Assembly (NCBI RefSeq): GCF_036850765.1
Contig: NC_089492.1
Location: 202,894,276 to 202,958,275 of the forward strand
Length of the DNA stretch: 64,000 nucleotides
Reading direction: 5' to 3'
Source of the DNA: Saccopteryx bilineata
Lineage: Eukaryota > Chordata > Mammalia > Chiroptera > Emballonuridae
The position numbers and the translations under genes were made by a program. Below, piece by piece: positions 43,441 through 55,947 of this stretch. The notes below the pieces were generated by a model. The model worked only from the letters and a program-made list of their open reading frames with translations. It did not search any database and had not been told where the DNA came from. Positions within the stretch are counted from its first letter, which is position 1, and each line of letters begins with the position of its first letter.

Positions 43441-44792
43441 GCAGCGCTGACTGACTGAGCATTACCCAAAGCCCTGTGCTGAGTTGGAATAGAGTGGGGA
43501 GTGGCCAGCTCTTTGAGCCTCTAACTATCCAAGCAGAGGCAGCAGCAACCCCATAGCTGGATTATCAGGCTACTAATTGAGGAAGGAAAGACTAGGAGAG
43601 AGGCTCCAGGAACACAGACTCTCTCACTGTCGGAGCCTATAAATGCTAATGAGCCTCGACTGCCAATGAGACTGAAGCACAATACATGACATCGCCATAG
43701 AGACTTATCAACTGCAAACCTCTACCTGAGCGTGCCAAAGGGGCAGAACCCGGGGTACAGAGTCACCGACCAGGAAGAGGGAGAGAAAAGAAAAAGCAAG
43801 AAGATAACCTCTCAAAATCAAGAATAATCCGCAGACTTTATAACCTATCCCATTTTATTATATTTGTTTGTTTCTTTCTCTTACCTTCATTCTTGATTTT
43901 TTTTTCTTTTTTTCTCCTCTAATTTGGTCATTTAACTTTCTGCTGGTTTTACTCTCTCCTCTCCCTGAACTACACTACTCATAAGTGTTACATCTCCCAT
44001 TATTTTTTCTTTCATCTTCCTTTCTCTCTATGAGGGTTGCACTCCAAAACCCTTAAATATCTCTCTCTCTCCTCTTTTTTCTTTTTTCTTCTTTTAGTGG
44101 TACCCTCTTTTTTTCTCTCTCTCTCTCTCTTTCTTTTCTCCCTCTATATTAGTTTCTTCCTTTCTCCTTTACGTCTCCTCTCATTCAAACCTCAATAATG
44201 AACAAATTATCTTATCTGGGACTCAAACTTATGTTTGTGGATTTTGGGAGGTTTTTACTTAACCTTTTTAACTCATTAGCAGTGCTCCCATCCCTGGCTC
44301 TCCATTTTATCTAGTTCTTGTTCCACTAAATACAATAGTAATTTTTTAATTTGTCCCCCCATTTTTCTGTTTTCCTCTTATTCCTCTCATCATAACTCTT
44401 AGACAACCAACACCTAAAAGCAAATCATTTTATTCTTGACCCAAATTTTTTCCTTATTTGCTTTTTGTGAGGCCATACCCCATTTTTTTCTGGGTTTTTT
44501 TTTTTTGCCCCTTTATTACTTCTCCACAATTCAGGCCCTCCAGTACAGGCATTGTTTGTTCTATTTAGTACAATATAACTCATAGTTCACCACAAGATTT
44601 TCTCAAGAAAGAGGGGAGAGGAGAGAAGAGGAAAAAAGGAGGGGGGGGGAATAATTTCCTTTTTTAAAAAATTTTTATTTTATTTTATTTTTCTTTATTT
44701 AATTTTTTTTAAAAAAACTCTTCGATTTTTTTATTTTTTAACTTTTTATTCTTTATTAAATCTCATTAATACTATCAACAAAACCACCTCAG

Positions 44793-45621
44793 ATGCCATT
44801 AAGGAAGAGAAAATCAAATATCATGGATACAAAATAAAGAGAGGTAACACAGATAGATGAGGAAAAAATCTATGGAGAAAAAATTTAATATATTGGAAAC
44901 CTTGGAGTTAAACAACAGAGAATTTAAAATAGAAATCCTAAAAATACTCAGAGATATACAAGAAAACACAGAAAGGCAATTTAGGGAGCTCAGAAAACAA
45001 CTCAATGAACACAAAGAATATATTACCAAGGAAATTGAAACTATAAAAACAAATCAAACAGAGATGAAAAACTCAATACACGAGCTGAAAAACGAGTTAA
45101 CAAGCTTAGCTAATAGAACAGGCTAGATAGAAGAGAGGATTAGTGAAATAGAAGACAAGCAACTTGAGGCACAACAGAGAGAAGAAGAAAGAGACTCAAA
45201 AATTAAAAAAAATGAGATAGCCCTACAGGAATTATCTGACTCCATCAAAAAGAATAACATAAGAATAGTAGGTATATCAGAGGGAGAAGAGACAGAAAAT
45301 GGAATGTAGAACATACTCAAACAAATAATAGATGAGAACTTCCCAAGCCTGTGGAAAGAACTAAAGGCTCAAATTCAAGAAACAAACAGAACTCCGAATT
45401 TCCTTAATGCCAACAAACCTACTCCAAGGCACATCATAATGAAATTGGCAAAAACCAACGGCAAAGAAAAAATTCTCAAGGCAGCCAGGGAAAAGAAGAA
45501 TACAACATATAAAGGAAGGCCCATTAGATTATCATCTGATTTCTCAATAGAAACTCTACAAGCTAGAAGAGAGCGGACCCCAATATTTAAACTTCTGAAA
45601 GAGAGGAACTTTCAGCCATGA
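44793..45621 (+). pseudogene. LINE-1 ORF1 (broken)
   Basis: RNA-binding chaperone of the LINE-1 particle. It begins MPLRKRKSNIMDTK, then TAA at 44835-44837 and a frame change. The coiled coil follows (ILETLELNNREFKIEILKIL), then the RRM-like block (NNIRIVGISEGEE) and the basic C-terminal domain (PTPRHIIMKLA; KAAREKKNTTYKGRPIRLSS). Further in-frame stops lie near 45124 and 45307. Confidence 0.88.
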
Positions 45622-46119
45622 ATACTATACCCATCAAAGCTATCCTTCAAATATGAAAAAGAAATAAAAACATTCACAGATACAGAAAAGATGAGGGAAT
45701 TTATCATCAGAAAACCCCCACTCCAGAAATTACTAAAGGGGGTTGTCCAATCAGATACAAAGAACAACAAAAAAAAACAAAGCCACAAGTAAAAGCTCCA
45801 AGAAGAACACAATAAAACCAAAGTTAAACTGTGACAACAACAAAAAGAAAGGGGGAGGAGAGGATGGAGATTAACAGTAGCAAAGGACAATGGAGTGCAA
45901 AAGTACTCACAAAATAGTTCGCTACAATGAACAGGGTAGGAACCCTTTTCATTACCTAAAAGTAACCACCATTGAAAAACCACCACAGAAGCACATGAGA
46001 TAAAAAAAGATAGCAACAGAGAAAAGATGTATGGAATACAACCAAATAAAAACAAAAGATAGAAAGATGAAAGAGAAAGATCAAACAAGACACAAAACTA
46101 ACAGAAAGCAATCTATAAA

Positions 46120-49100
46120 ATGGCAATAGGGAACTCACAAGTGTCAATAATTACACTAAATGTAAACAGATTAAACTCACCAATAAAAAGGCACAGAGTA
46201 GCAGAATGGATTAAAAAAAAATCCAACTATATGCTGCCTACAAGAAACTCATCTAAGTAACATGGATAAAAACAAATGCAAAGTGAAAGGCTGGAAAACA
46301 ATACTCCAAGCAAATAACATCCAAAAAAAAGCAGGCGTAGCAATACTCATATCTGATAATGCTGATTACAAGACAGCAAAAGTATTCAGAGACAAAAATG
46401 GCCATTTCATAAATGCTAAGGGGTCACTGAATCAAGAAGACATAACAATTCTTAATATATATGCACCAAACCAAGGAGCACCAAAATATATAAGACAGCT
46501 ACTTATTGACCTTAAAACAAAAACTGACAAAAATACAGTCATACTTGGAGACCTCAATACACTGCTGAAGGCTCTAGATCGGTCATCCAAACAGAGAATC
46601 AACAAAGATATCGTCGCCTTAAACAAAACACTAGAGCACCTGGATATGATAGACATCTACAGGACATTTCATCCCAAAGTGACTGAGTATACATTTTTCT
46701 CCAGTGTACATGGATCATTCTCAAGAATTGACCATATGTTGGGCCACAAAAACAACATCAGCAAATTCAGAAAAATCGAAGTTGTACCAAGCATATTTTC
46801 TGATCATAAAGCCTTGAAACTAGAATTCAACTGCAAAAAAGAGGAAAAAAATTCCCACAAAAATGTGGAAACTAAACAACATACTTTTAAAAAATGAATG
46901 GGTCAAAGAAGAAATAAGTGCAGAGATCAAAAGATATATACAGACTAATGAAAATGACAATACAACATATCAGAATCTCTGGGATGCAGCAAAAGCAGTG
47001 ATAAGAGGGAAGTTCATATCACTTCAGGCATATATGAACAAACAAGAGAGAGCCCAAGTGAACCACTTAACTTCCCACCTTAAGGAACTAGAAAAAGAAG
47101 AACAAAGACAACCCAAAACCAGCCAAAGAAAGGAGATAATAAAAATCAGAGCAGAAATAAGTGAAATAGAGAACAGAAAAACTATAGAAAAAATTATAGA
47201 ACAAGGAGCTGGTTCTTTGAAAAGATCAACAAAATTGACAAACCCTTGGCAAGACTTATCAAGAAAAAAAGAGAAAGAACTCATATAAACAAAATCCAAA
47301 ATGAAACAGGAGAAATCACCATGGACACCAAAGATATACAAAGTATTATTGTAGAATACTATGAAAAACTTTATGCCACTAAATTCAACAACCTAGAAGA
47401 AATAGATAAATTCTTAGAACATTACAACCTTCCTAGACTGAGTCAAGAAGAAGCAGAAAGTCTAAACAGACCTATTAGTAGAGAAGAAATAGAAAAAACC
47501 ATAAAAACCTCCCCAAAAATAAAAGTCCAGGCCCAGACGACTATACCAGCAAATTTTATCAAACATTCAAAGAAGACTTGGTTCCTATTCTACTCAAAGT
47601 CTTCCAAAAAATTGAAGAAGAAGCAATACTACCAAACACATTTTATGAGGCCAACATAACCCTCATACCAAAACCAGGCAAAGATGGCACAAAAAAAGAA
47701 AACTACAGACCAATATCTCTAATGAATACAGATGCTAAAATACTAAACAAAATACTGGCAAATCGAATACAACAATATATTTAAAAAAATAATACATCAT
47801 GATCAAGTGGGATTCATCCCAGAATCTCAAGGATGGTTCAACATATGTAAAACGGTTAAGGTAATACACCATATCAAAAAAACAAAGAACAAAAACCACA
47901 TGATCTTATCAATAGATGCAGAAAAGGCTTTTGATAAAATACAACACAATTTTATGTTTAAGACTCTCAACAAAATGGGTAAAGAAGGAAAATATCTCAA
48001 CATGATAAAGGCCATATATGATAAACCATCAGCTAACATCACATTAAATGGCACAAAACTGAAGGCTTTCCCCCTTAAATCAGAAACAAGACGGGGTTGT
48101 CCACTCTCTCCACTCTTATTTAATGTGGTACTAGAGGTTCTAGCCAGAGCAATCAAACAAGACAAAGAAATAAAAGGCATCCATATCGGAAAAGAAGAAG
48201 CAAAGGCATCACTTTTTGCAGATGATATGATCCTATACATCGAAAACCCCAAAGAATCCACAAAAAGACTACTAGAAACAATAAGCCAATAGAGTATGTT
48301 CTCAGGATACAAAATTAACATACAGAAGTCAATAGCCTTTCTATATGCCAACAATGAAACATTTGAGAACGAACTCAGAAGAATAATCCCCTTCACGATT
48401 GCAACAACAACAAAAAAATACCTAGGAATAAACATAACAAAGAATGTAAAGGACTTATATAATGAAAACTATAAACCATTGTTAAGGGAAATCAAAAAAG
48501 ATATAATGAGGTGGAAGAATATTCCTCGTTCTTGGTTAGGAAGAATAAATATAATCAAGATGGCCATATTACCCAAAGCAATATACAAATATAATGCAAT
48601 TCTCATCAAAATTCCAATGACATTTTTTAACGAAATGGAACAAAAAATCATCAGATATATAGGGAACTATAAAAAACCCCGAATAGCCAAAGCAATCCTA
48701 AAGAAAAAGAGTGAAGCTTGGGGCATTACAATACCTGACTTCAAACTCTATTATAGGGCCACGACAATCAAAACAGCATGGTATTGGCAGAAAAATAGAC
48801 ACTCAGACCAATGGAACAGAATAGAAAACCCAGAAATAAAACCACATGTATGTAGTGAAATAATTTTTGATAAAGAGGCCAACAACACACAATGGAGAAA
48901 AGAAAGCCTCTTCAATAAATGGTGCTGGGAAAACTGGAAAGCTACATGCAAAAGAATGAAACTGGACTACAGTATGTCCCCCTGTACTAAAATTAACTCA
49001 AAATGGATCAAAGATCTAAACATAAGACCTGAAACAATTAAGAACATAGAAGAAGACATAGGTACTAAACTCATGGACCTGGGTTTTAAAGAGAATTTTA

Positions 49101-49941
49101 TAAATTTGACTCCAAAGGCAAGAGAAGTGAAGGCAAAAATTAATGAATGTGACTACATCAGACTAAGAAGTTTTTGTTCAGCAAGAGAAACTGATAACAA
49201 AATAAATAGACAGCCAACTAAATGGGAAATGATATTTTCAAACAGCAGCTCAGATAATGGCCTAATATCCATAATTTACAAAGAACTCATAAAACTCAAC
49301 AACAAACAAACAATCCAATAAAAAAATGGGAAGAGGACATGAACAGATACTTCTCCCAGGAAGAAATACAAATGGCCAACAGATATATGAAAAGATGCTC
49401 ATTTTCTTTAGTTATTAAAGAAATGCAAATCAAAACTGCAATGAGATACCACCTCACACCTGTTCAATTAGCTATTATTAGCAAGACAGGTAATAGCAAA
49501 TGTTGGAGAGGCTGTGGAGAAAAAGGAACCCTCATACACTGTTGGTGGGAATGTAAAGTAGTACAGCCATTATGGAAGAAAGTATGGTTGTTCCTCAAAA
49601 ACCTGAAAATAGAATTACCTTATGACCCAGCAATCCCTCTACTGGGTATATACCCCAAAAACTCAGAAATATTGATATGCAAAGACACATGCAGCCCCAT
49701 GTTCATTGCAGCATTGTTCACAGTGGCCAGGACATGGAAACAACCAAAAAGCCCTTCAATAGATGACTGGATAAAGAAGATGTGGCACATATACACTATG
49801 GAATACTACTCAGCCATAAGAAATGATGACATAGGATCATTTACAGCAAAATGGTGGGATCTTGATAACATTATACGAAGTGAAATAAGTAAATCAGAAA
49901 AAACCAGGAACTGCATTATTCCATACGTAGGTGGGACATAA
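46120..49941 (+). pseudogene. LINE-1 ORF2 (broken)
   Basis: Endonuclease and reverse transcriptase in order. The endonuclease starts at 46120 (MAIGNSQVSIITLNVN), with GDLNT and SDHK motifs kept. The reverse transcriptase has the catalytic FADD at 48215-48226 ([16 protein letters not shown]). The C-terminal zinc-knuckle-like block [18 protein letters not shown] lies near 49500. About six frameshifts (for example near 46230, 46880, 47270, 47520, 47790 and 49325) and a TAG at 48290-48292 prevent translation. Confidence 0.9.
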
Positions 49942-50197
49942 AAGTGAGACTAAGAGACATTGATAAGAGTGTGGTGGTTACGGGTGGAGGGGAGAGAGGG
50001 AAAGGGAAAGGGGAGGGGGAGAGGCACAAAGAAAACTAGATAGAAGGTGACAGAGGACAATCTGACTTTGGGTGATGGGTATGCAACATAATTGAACAAC
50101 AAGATAACCTGGACATGTTATCTTTGAATATATGTATCCTGATTTATTGATGTCACCCCATTAAAAAATAAAATTATAATAAAAAAAAGAAAACAGT

Positions 50198-51524
50198 GTA
50201 AGTATCAAGGTGCTTTGAAGTATTCTCAGGAAAAGCCTTTGGTAACATATACTTAACTTATACTTAAGTTCTCTATGACCTGACCATTTCAGTCCAAAGT
50301 ATATGGCCTGCAGAAATGTGTATACATGTGTACAGAAAATATACAGAGAATGATCATAGTAAGGATATGTATTATAGCTTCAAACTGAACATAATCCAAA
50401 CGTCCAGCTAAAATAGCTAAATAAACTGTGGTGGATTAGACAATGGAATATGTAATAGTAACAATAATATTCAAACTACACTTAAACTCAAAAACATGGA
50501 TTAATCTGACAGTCATAATTGTGAGTACAGTAAATCGGACACTACAGAATACATGCTATTTGATTCCATTTACATAAAATTCACAAATATGTAAACTTAA
50601 TCTCCGTTTAGAAAAGTAATGCCCATGGCTATTTTTGAATCAGATTGAGGAGTTATTGAGGGAAGAGGCACAGAAAGTGTTTGTGATTTGAAAGTGCTCC
50701 TTTTTATAAATCCAGGCAATAATTACAGGAAAGGTTGGATGTGTGTTTCACCTACTGTATACTTCTGAACTGAGCACTTTTCTATTTCTATGTTATGTTT
50801 TACTTTGAAAAGTTAAAAATTATGACAAAATGTTATGATAAAAAAGGGTCATGTGGGAGATTTAATTATAAATTCTCAGCCTCAAAAACTAGCATCAAAA
50901 TAAAACACTGAAATAAAAACTATTGCCTCATTTATGTGACAGCAAATAAATTTGGACATTTTATTGAAGATCTGGACAATTAAAAACATGATCTAAATTT
51001 CAGTTTCTTACTCAAGCTAACAGTTTTACAGGCATAGTTGAGAAAATAACCACCATGTCAATGCATTTCAGAGCTATATGCAACTCTCATCTGACAAAAA
51101 TGATAAAACAATGCACTAATTCTACCTATCTCTCCTCTTCCCTCACTTTTTCTCTGGATAATATTTTGTAAAGGATAAGTTTAAGCTTATGCTCAGCTTT
51201 TTGTGAATATAAAATTCTGGTGTCAATTTCAGGACAAAATTTAATACTTAATATTCTATTAATAGAAAGTGAAGTAGAGCAAGGGTACTTTGAAATGGGA
51301 CAGCCGCTGGGAAACCAGCTGCTTGTTCTTCTGCCCAATATAATCTTTATGTCAGGGAAGCAAATGAGCTCCAGGGACAGGACATGTTTTTATAAACTTT
51401 TGAACTGAAATTCTTGCCAATCCTCCAAAACCCTTTCCAGATAAACTAAAGTTATTTACTGCACTCACATAGACTTGGAATTATTTGTAAGAGTAACTTA
51501 ATTAGTGAAAGGTACAGTTGTAGT
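50198..51524. other. No gene recognised
   Basis: AT-rich unique-looking sequence. Some phrases near 50330-50600 resemble very old LINE-1 3' sequence, but not enough to call. Confidence 0.4.
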
Positions 51525-51888
51525 CTGTTTTTAAGCGAGAGGGGAGTGGACAAGAAGAGAGGAAAAGAGAGAGATGAGAAGCAGGAACTAACTCATGGTT
51601 GCAACCTTAGTTGCTTATTGATTGATTCTCAAATTTCCCTTGACCGGGGACTGCATCCAAGACAGTGACCCCCATGCTCAAGCCATTAACCTTGTCCTTC
51701 AAGTCAGTGACCTTTGGGCTCAATCCAGTGACCATGGGCTCATGTTGATGATCCTATGCTCAAACCGTCAACCCTGTACTCAAGTTAGTGAGCTTGTGCT
51801 CAAGCCAGATGAGCCTGCCTCAGGGTTTCAAACCTAGATTCTCAGCATCCCAGGTCAGCGCTCTATCCACTGCGATACCACCAATCAG
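51525..51888 (-). mobile_element. tRNA-derived SINE (third body type)
   Basis: Diverged minus-strand copy of the 20137 type. GA-rich tail side, repeated CAAGCCAGTGA-like motifs, and a head with ATCCACTGCGATACCACCAA reversed. Confidence 0.82.
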
Positions 51889-52498
51889 GTGAGTACGAGT
51901 CTATTTCTTAAACAAAACAAAAACAAACAAACAAACAAATCCATGAATCAATAAAGTATAGAAAAATCACAGAAGAACATGAACACTAAAATTAACAGTA
52001 TTTCTAGGTCACTTACATAATTTAAGGTTAGTTTTATAGTTTTGTGTTTTCTGAATTGATTTACAATGGATGTAAATTGTTTTAATCATTGAAGTACACA
52101 TATGTTATAAAATATTTTTATTTTGTAAAAAAATATATTTATTTCAAGTAATTTTTAGGCTAATTTCTATGTAATAGGTATTGCTAGTCAACTGGTCATT
52201 TTTCTGTTAGACAAGTATCTAATAAGCACTGACTATATCCAAAACTTTGTCACCTATTATAGCCCAACTGGGCATACTTATGTTATTTATATTAAAGTAG
52301 GTCAGATAGGAAAGCAACTTGGATAAGCGGTTGCATTTGCCCTTGTGGGTAGGACGGAAGCTGGGCATTTGATAGAGTGGCACAGCCTCCAGAGAGGTAT
52401 TTTTATCTGGTGAGCAAACAAGAAGGCAAAGCTTCATGATAGCGGCAGGCTTGAAACTGGGACAGTTATTATAATTTTGTTTTTATAATAATTTAAAT
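51889..52498. other. No gene recognised
   Basis: AT-rich sequence, no repeat recognised. Confidence 0.45.
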
Positions 52499-52499
52499 T

Positions 52500-52610
52500 G
52501 CCCTGGCTGGTTGGCTCAGTAGTAGAGCATAGGTCCAGCATGTGGAAGTACTGGGTTTGATTCCTGGTCAGGACATACATGAGAAGTGACCTGCTGCTTC
52601 TCCACCCCTA

Positions 52611-52651
<41 letters not shown>

Positions 52652-52905
52652 ACTCACTCCCCCACCTCACACAGCCATGGTTCAAATGTTTTGAGCAAAG
52701 TTGGCCCCAGGCACTGAGGTTGACTCCATGGCCTCACCTCAGGTGCTAAAATCACTCAGTTGTAGATCAATGGAGCAGTGGGCCAAGAAGGGGAGACCAT
52801 CACTCCCTAGTGGGCTTGCCAGGTTGGTCTCAGTCGGGATACATGTGGGAGTCAGTCTCTCTGCTTCCCTGGTTCTCACTTAATAAAAAATAAAAAGAAA
52901 ATAAA
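52500..52905 (+). mobile_element. tRNA-derived SINE (long type, diverged)
   Basis: Head GCCCTGGCTGGTTGGCTCAG, B-box-like GGTTTGATTCC, a (CT)n run at 52614-52646 in the body, and an A-rich tail. Diverged flanks 'aataatttaaat' and 'aataattgaaat' fit an old target duplication. Confidence 0.87.
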
Positions 52906-52944
52906 TAATTGAAATAACATAGTTTTTACATTTTAAATATTTCT

Positions 52945-53299
52945 CATGTACAAGATAGGTTATGACAATCTCGACACATGATGTTTTGAGTTTACGACAC
53001 TCACTCCCATAAACACTTAGAAAAATTGAGACATGAGTGTTTCAGCTTACGCCTTCAGCATTAAACTTACAGACTTCGTAGGTAAACTAGTTTGGTTGCA
53101 CGTGGCAGAAGAATATGCAGTAATGCAGAATAGGAGTGAGGGAGTTGCTCCCCCCGTACACTTAACTACACCTATTTGGATGGTTAAAAGCACAAGTGTT
53201 CCGTTTGTGTTAGGATAGGGTGTGTTTTCACTTACCCCAATATTGAGTTACTGCCACTGTCTTAGGAATGGAACTGTGTTGTAACGTGAAGACCAACTG
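52945..53299 (-). mobile_element. Tigger-like non-autonomous DNA transposon
   Basis: Inverted relative of the element at 19071-19443. On the minus strand it starts CAGTTGGTCTTCACGTTA after TA (53300-53301). It shares the block CACAGTTCCATTCCTAAGAC and ends in CATAACCTATCTTGTACATG. Confidence 0.68.
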
Positions 53300-53374
53300 T
53301 ATTAGTGAAAAATAACATTTCTTTTTTAAATTTAGTTACTGTAAAGTATTTTTTATACATAGAGCCCATAATTT

Positions 53375-54735
53375 TCATTCCTCCCTGCTTATGGGTCTGT
53401 TTAGCCTATCTACTTCTTTATGACTCAGTCTAGAAAGAATGTATTGTTCTAGGAATTTATCTATTTCTTCTAGATTGTTAAATTTGGTGGCATATAGTTT
53501 TTCATAATATTCTACAATAATTCTTTGTATATCTATGATATCTGTGGTGATTTCTTCTCTTTCATCTTGGATTTTATTTATGAGTCCTTTCTCTTTTTTT
53601 TCTTCGTGAGTCTTGCCAAGGGTTTGTCAATTTTGTTGATATTTTCAAAGAACCAGCTCCTTGTTTTATTGATTTTTTCTATAGTTTTTCTGTTCTCTAT
53701 TTCATTTATTTTTGCTCTGATTTTATTATTTTCTTCTTCTGTTTTGGGTTGCATTTCTCCTTCTTTTTGTAATTTTTTAAAATGTGAAGCTAAGTTGTTT
53801 ATTTGGGCTCTCTCTTGTTTGTTCATATAGGCCTAAAGTGATATGAAATTCCCTCTTATTACCGCTTTTGCTGCATCCCAGAGATTCGGATATGTCGTAT
53901 TGTCACTTTCATTTCATTTTTCTGTATGTACCTTTTGATAGCTACCTTCATTTCTTCTTTGACTCACTCATTTTTTAGAAGTATGTTGTTTAATTTCCAC
54001 ATTTTTGTGGGTTTGTTTACTTTTTTATTGCAATTGAATTCTAGTTTCAAAGCTTTACGGTCAGAAAATATTATTTCAATCTTTCTGAATTTGTTGATGT
54101 TATTTTTATGGTCCAACATATAGCCAATTCTTGAGACTGTTTCATGTACACTGGAGAAAGATGTATACTCTGGTGCTTTGGGATGAAATGTCTTGTAGAT
54201 GTCTATCATCTAATTGCTCTAGTGTTTCATTTAAGGCTAATATTTCTTTATTGATTTTCTGTTTGGATGAACAATGTAGAGCCATCAACAGTGTATTGAG
54301 GTCTCCAAGTATGATTGTATTTTTGTCGGTTTTTATTTTTAGGTCAGTTAGTAGATATCTTATATATTTTGGTGCTCCTTGGTTTGGTGCAAATATATTA
54401 AGAAGTATTATATCTTCTGCATCCAATGTCCCCTTTATCATTATGAAATGACAATCTTTGTCTCTGATTATCTTTGCTGTCTTAAAGTCAGCATTGTTAG
54501 ATATGAGTATGGCTACATCTGCTTTTCTTTGGATGTTATTTGCTTGCACAATTGTTTTCCAACCTTTCACTTTGAATTTGTTTTTATCCTTGTAGCTTAG
54601 ATGTGTTTCTTGAAGGCAGCATACAGTTGGATTTTCTTTTTTAATCCATTCTGCTACTCTGTGTCTTTTTATTGGTGAGTTCAATCCACTTACATTTAGT
54701 GTAATTTTTGACACTTGAGGATTTCATATTGCCTT
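53375..54735 (-). pseudogene. LINE-1 ORF2, endonuclease part (broken)
   Basis: Contains LNVSGLNSPIKRHRVAEW near 54690, CCLQETH, GDLNT, and after a frameshift SDRKALKLEF near 54060 (histidine of the SDH motif replaced by Arg). Ends at the truncated 3' side. Confidence 0.82.
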
Positions 54736-55593
54736 TTTATACAAAGCTTTCGATAGCTTTGTATCTGGTTTGGTTTTTCTCTTTTGTTTTTCTATCATTG
54801 TTTTTGTTTGGTTGTATTCCATACTTCTTTCCTCTGTTTCTTCTTCTTTTAAGCCATGTGTTTCTGTGGTGATTTTTTCAGGGGTGATTACCATTGAGTA
54901 AGAGAAAGGATACATATCATATTCATTGTAGTACTCTATTTCATGTGTGCTTCTGCACTCCATCCTCTGTTGCTACTGTTAATAATTGTCCTCTCCCCTT
55001 TTTTGCTTTTGTTTTCACAGATTAATCTTGTTTTTATTGTGATCTTGATGAAGATATTACTTGTAGTTTTGTTTTGTTTTGTTTTGTTCTTTATATCTGG
55101 TCAGATAACCCCCTTTAGTATTGCCTGAAGTGGGGTTTTCTGGTGATAAATTTCCTCATTTTTGCTATATCTGTGAATGTTTTTTATTTCTCCTTTGTAT
55201 TTAAAGGATAGCTTTGATGGATATAGTATTTATTCTTGGCTGGAAGTTCTTCTCTTTCAGAAATTAAATATTGGGGTCCAATCTCTTCCTGCTTATAGAG
55301 TTTCTGATGAAAAATCTGGTGATAACCTAATGGGCCTTCTTCTATATGTTGTATTCTTCTTTTCCCTGGCTTCCTTGAGGATTTTCCTTTTGTGTCATTG
55401 GTTTGTGATAAATTTATTATGATGTGCCTTGGAGTAGGTTTGTTTGGGTCAACGTAACTGACTGTTCTGTTTGCTTCTTGAATTCGAGGCTCTAATTCTT
55501 TCCATGGACTTGGGAAGTTCTCATCTACTATTTGTCTGAATATGTTCTCCTTTCCATTTTCTCTCTCTTTTTCTTCTGATATACCCATTATTC
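53375..55593 (-). mobile_element. LINE-1, proximal part (3'-truncated, interrupted)
   Basis: Minus-strand LINE-1 of the same kind as the copy at 7072-12848. ORF2 endonuclease region (from about 54735 down) and the ORF1 C-terminal part (55184-55585). It ends at 53375 at the start of the reverse-transcriptase region, so the 3' half is missing. The other half is at 61518-64000. Confidence 0.87.
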
Positions 55594-55947
55594 TTCTTTT
55601 TATACTTATTTATTAAATTTGATGCAGTGACATTGATAAATCAGGGTATATATGTTGAGAGAAAACATCTCTAGATTATTTTGACATTTGATTGTGCTGT
55701 ATACACCTCCCCCAAAGTTAAACTGTCTTCTGTCACCTTCTATCTGGTTTTCTTAGTGCCCCTCCCCTCCCCCAACCCCTCTCTCCTTCTTCACCCAATC
55801 CCCTCTCCCCCCACCCCCTACCCCTGTTGCCATCACATTCTTGTTCATGTCTCTGAGTCTCATTTTTATGTCCCTTCTATGTATGGATTCATCTTAGTTT
55901 TTTTCTGATTTACTTATTTCACTCCGTATAATGTTGTCAAGGTCCAT

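Larger units (their letters stand above)
42379..50187 (+). mobile_element. Full-length LINE-1 (7.8 kb), inactive
   Basis: Complete from 5' UTR to poly(A), flanked by a 10-bp target duplication AGAAAACAGT (42369-42378 and 50188-50197). 5' UTR about 42379-44792 with tandem units and a long pyrimidine-rich segment (43850-44760), ORF1 44793-45621, ORF2 46120-49941, and a 3' UTR with a G-rich stretch near 49983-50022. Both frames are broken by stops and frameshifts. It starts GACGTCAGCGTGATGGCGCG (42391 onward). Confidence 0.93.

Noticed and set aside
42606..43469. Several frames of 60-150 codons in the LINE-1 5' UTR
   Set aside because: They repeat with the tandem units and have no relation to ORF1 or ORF2.
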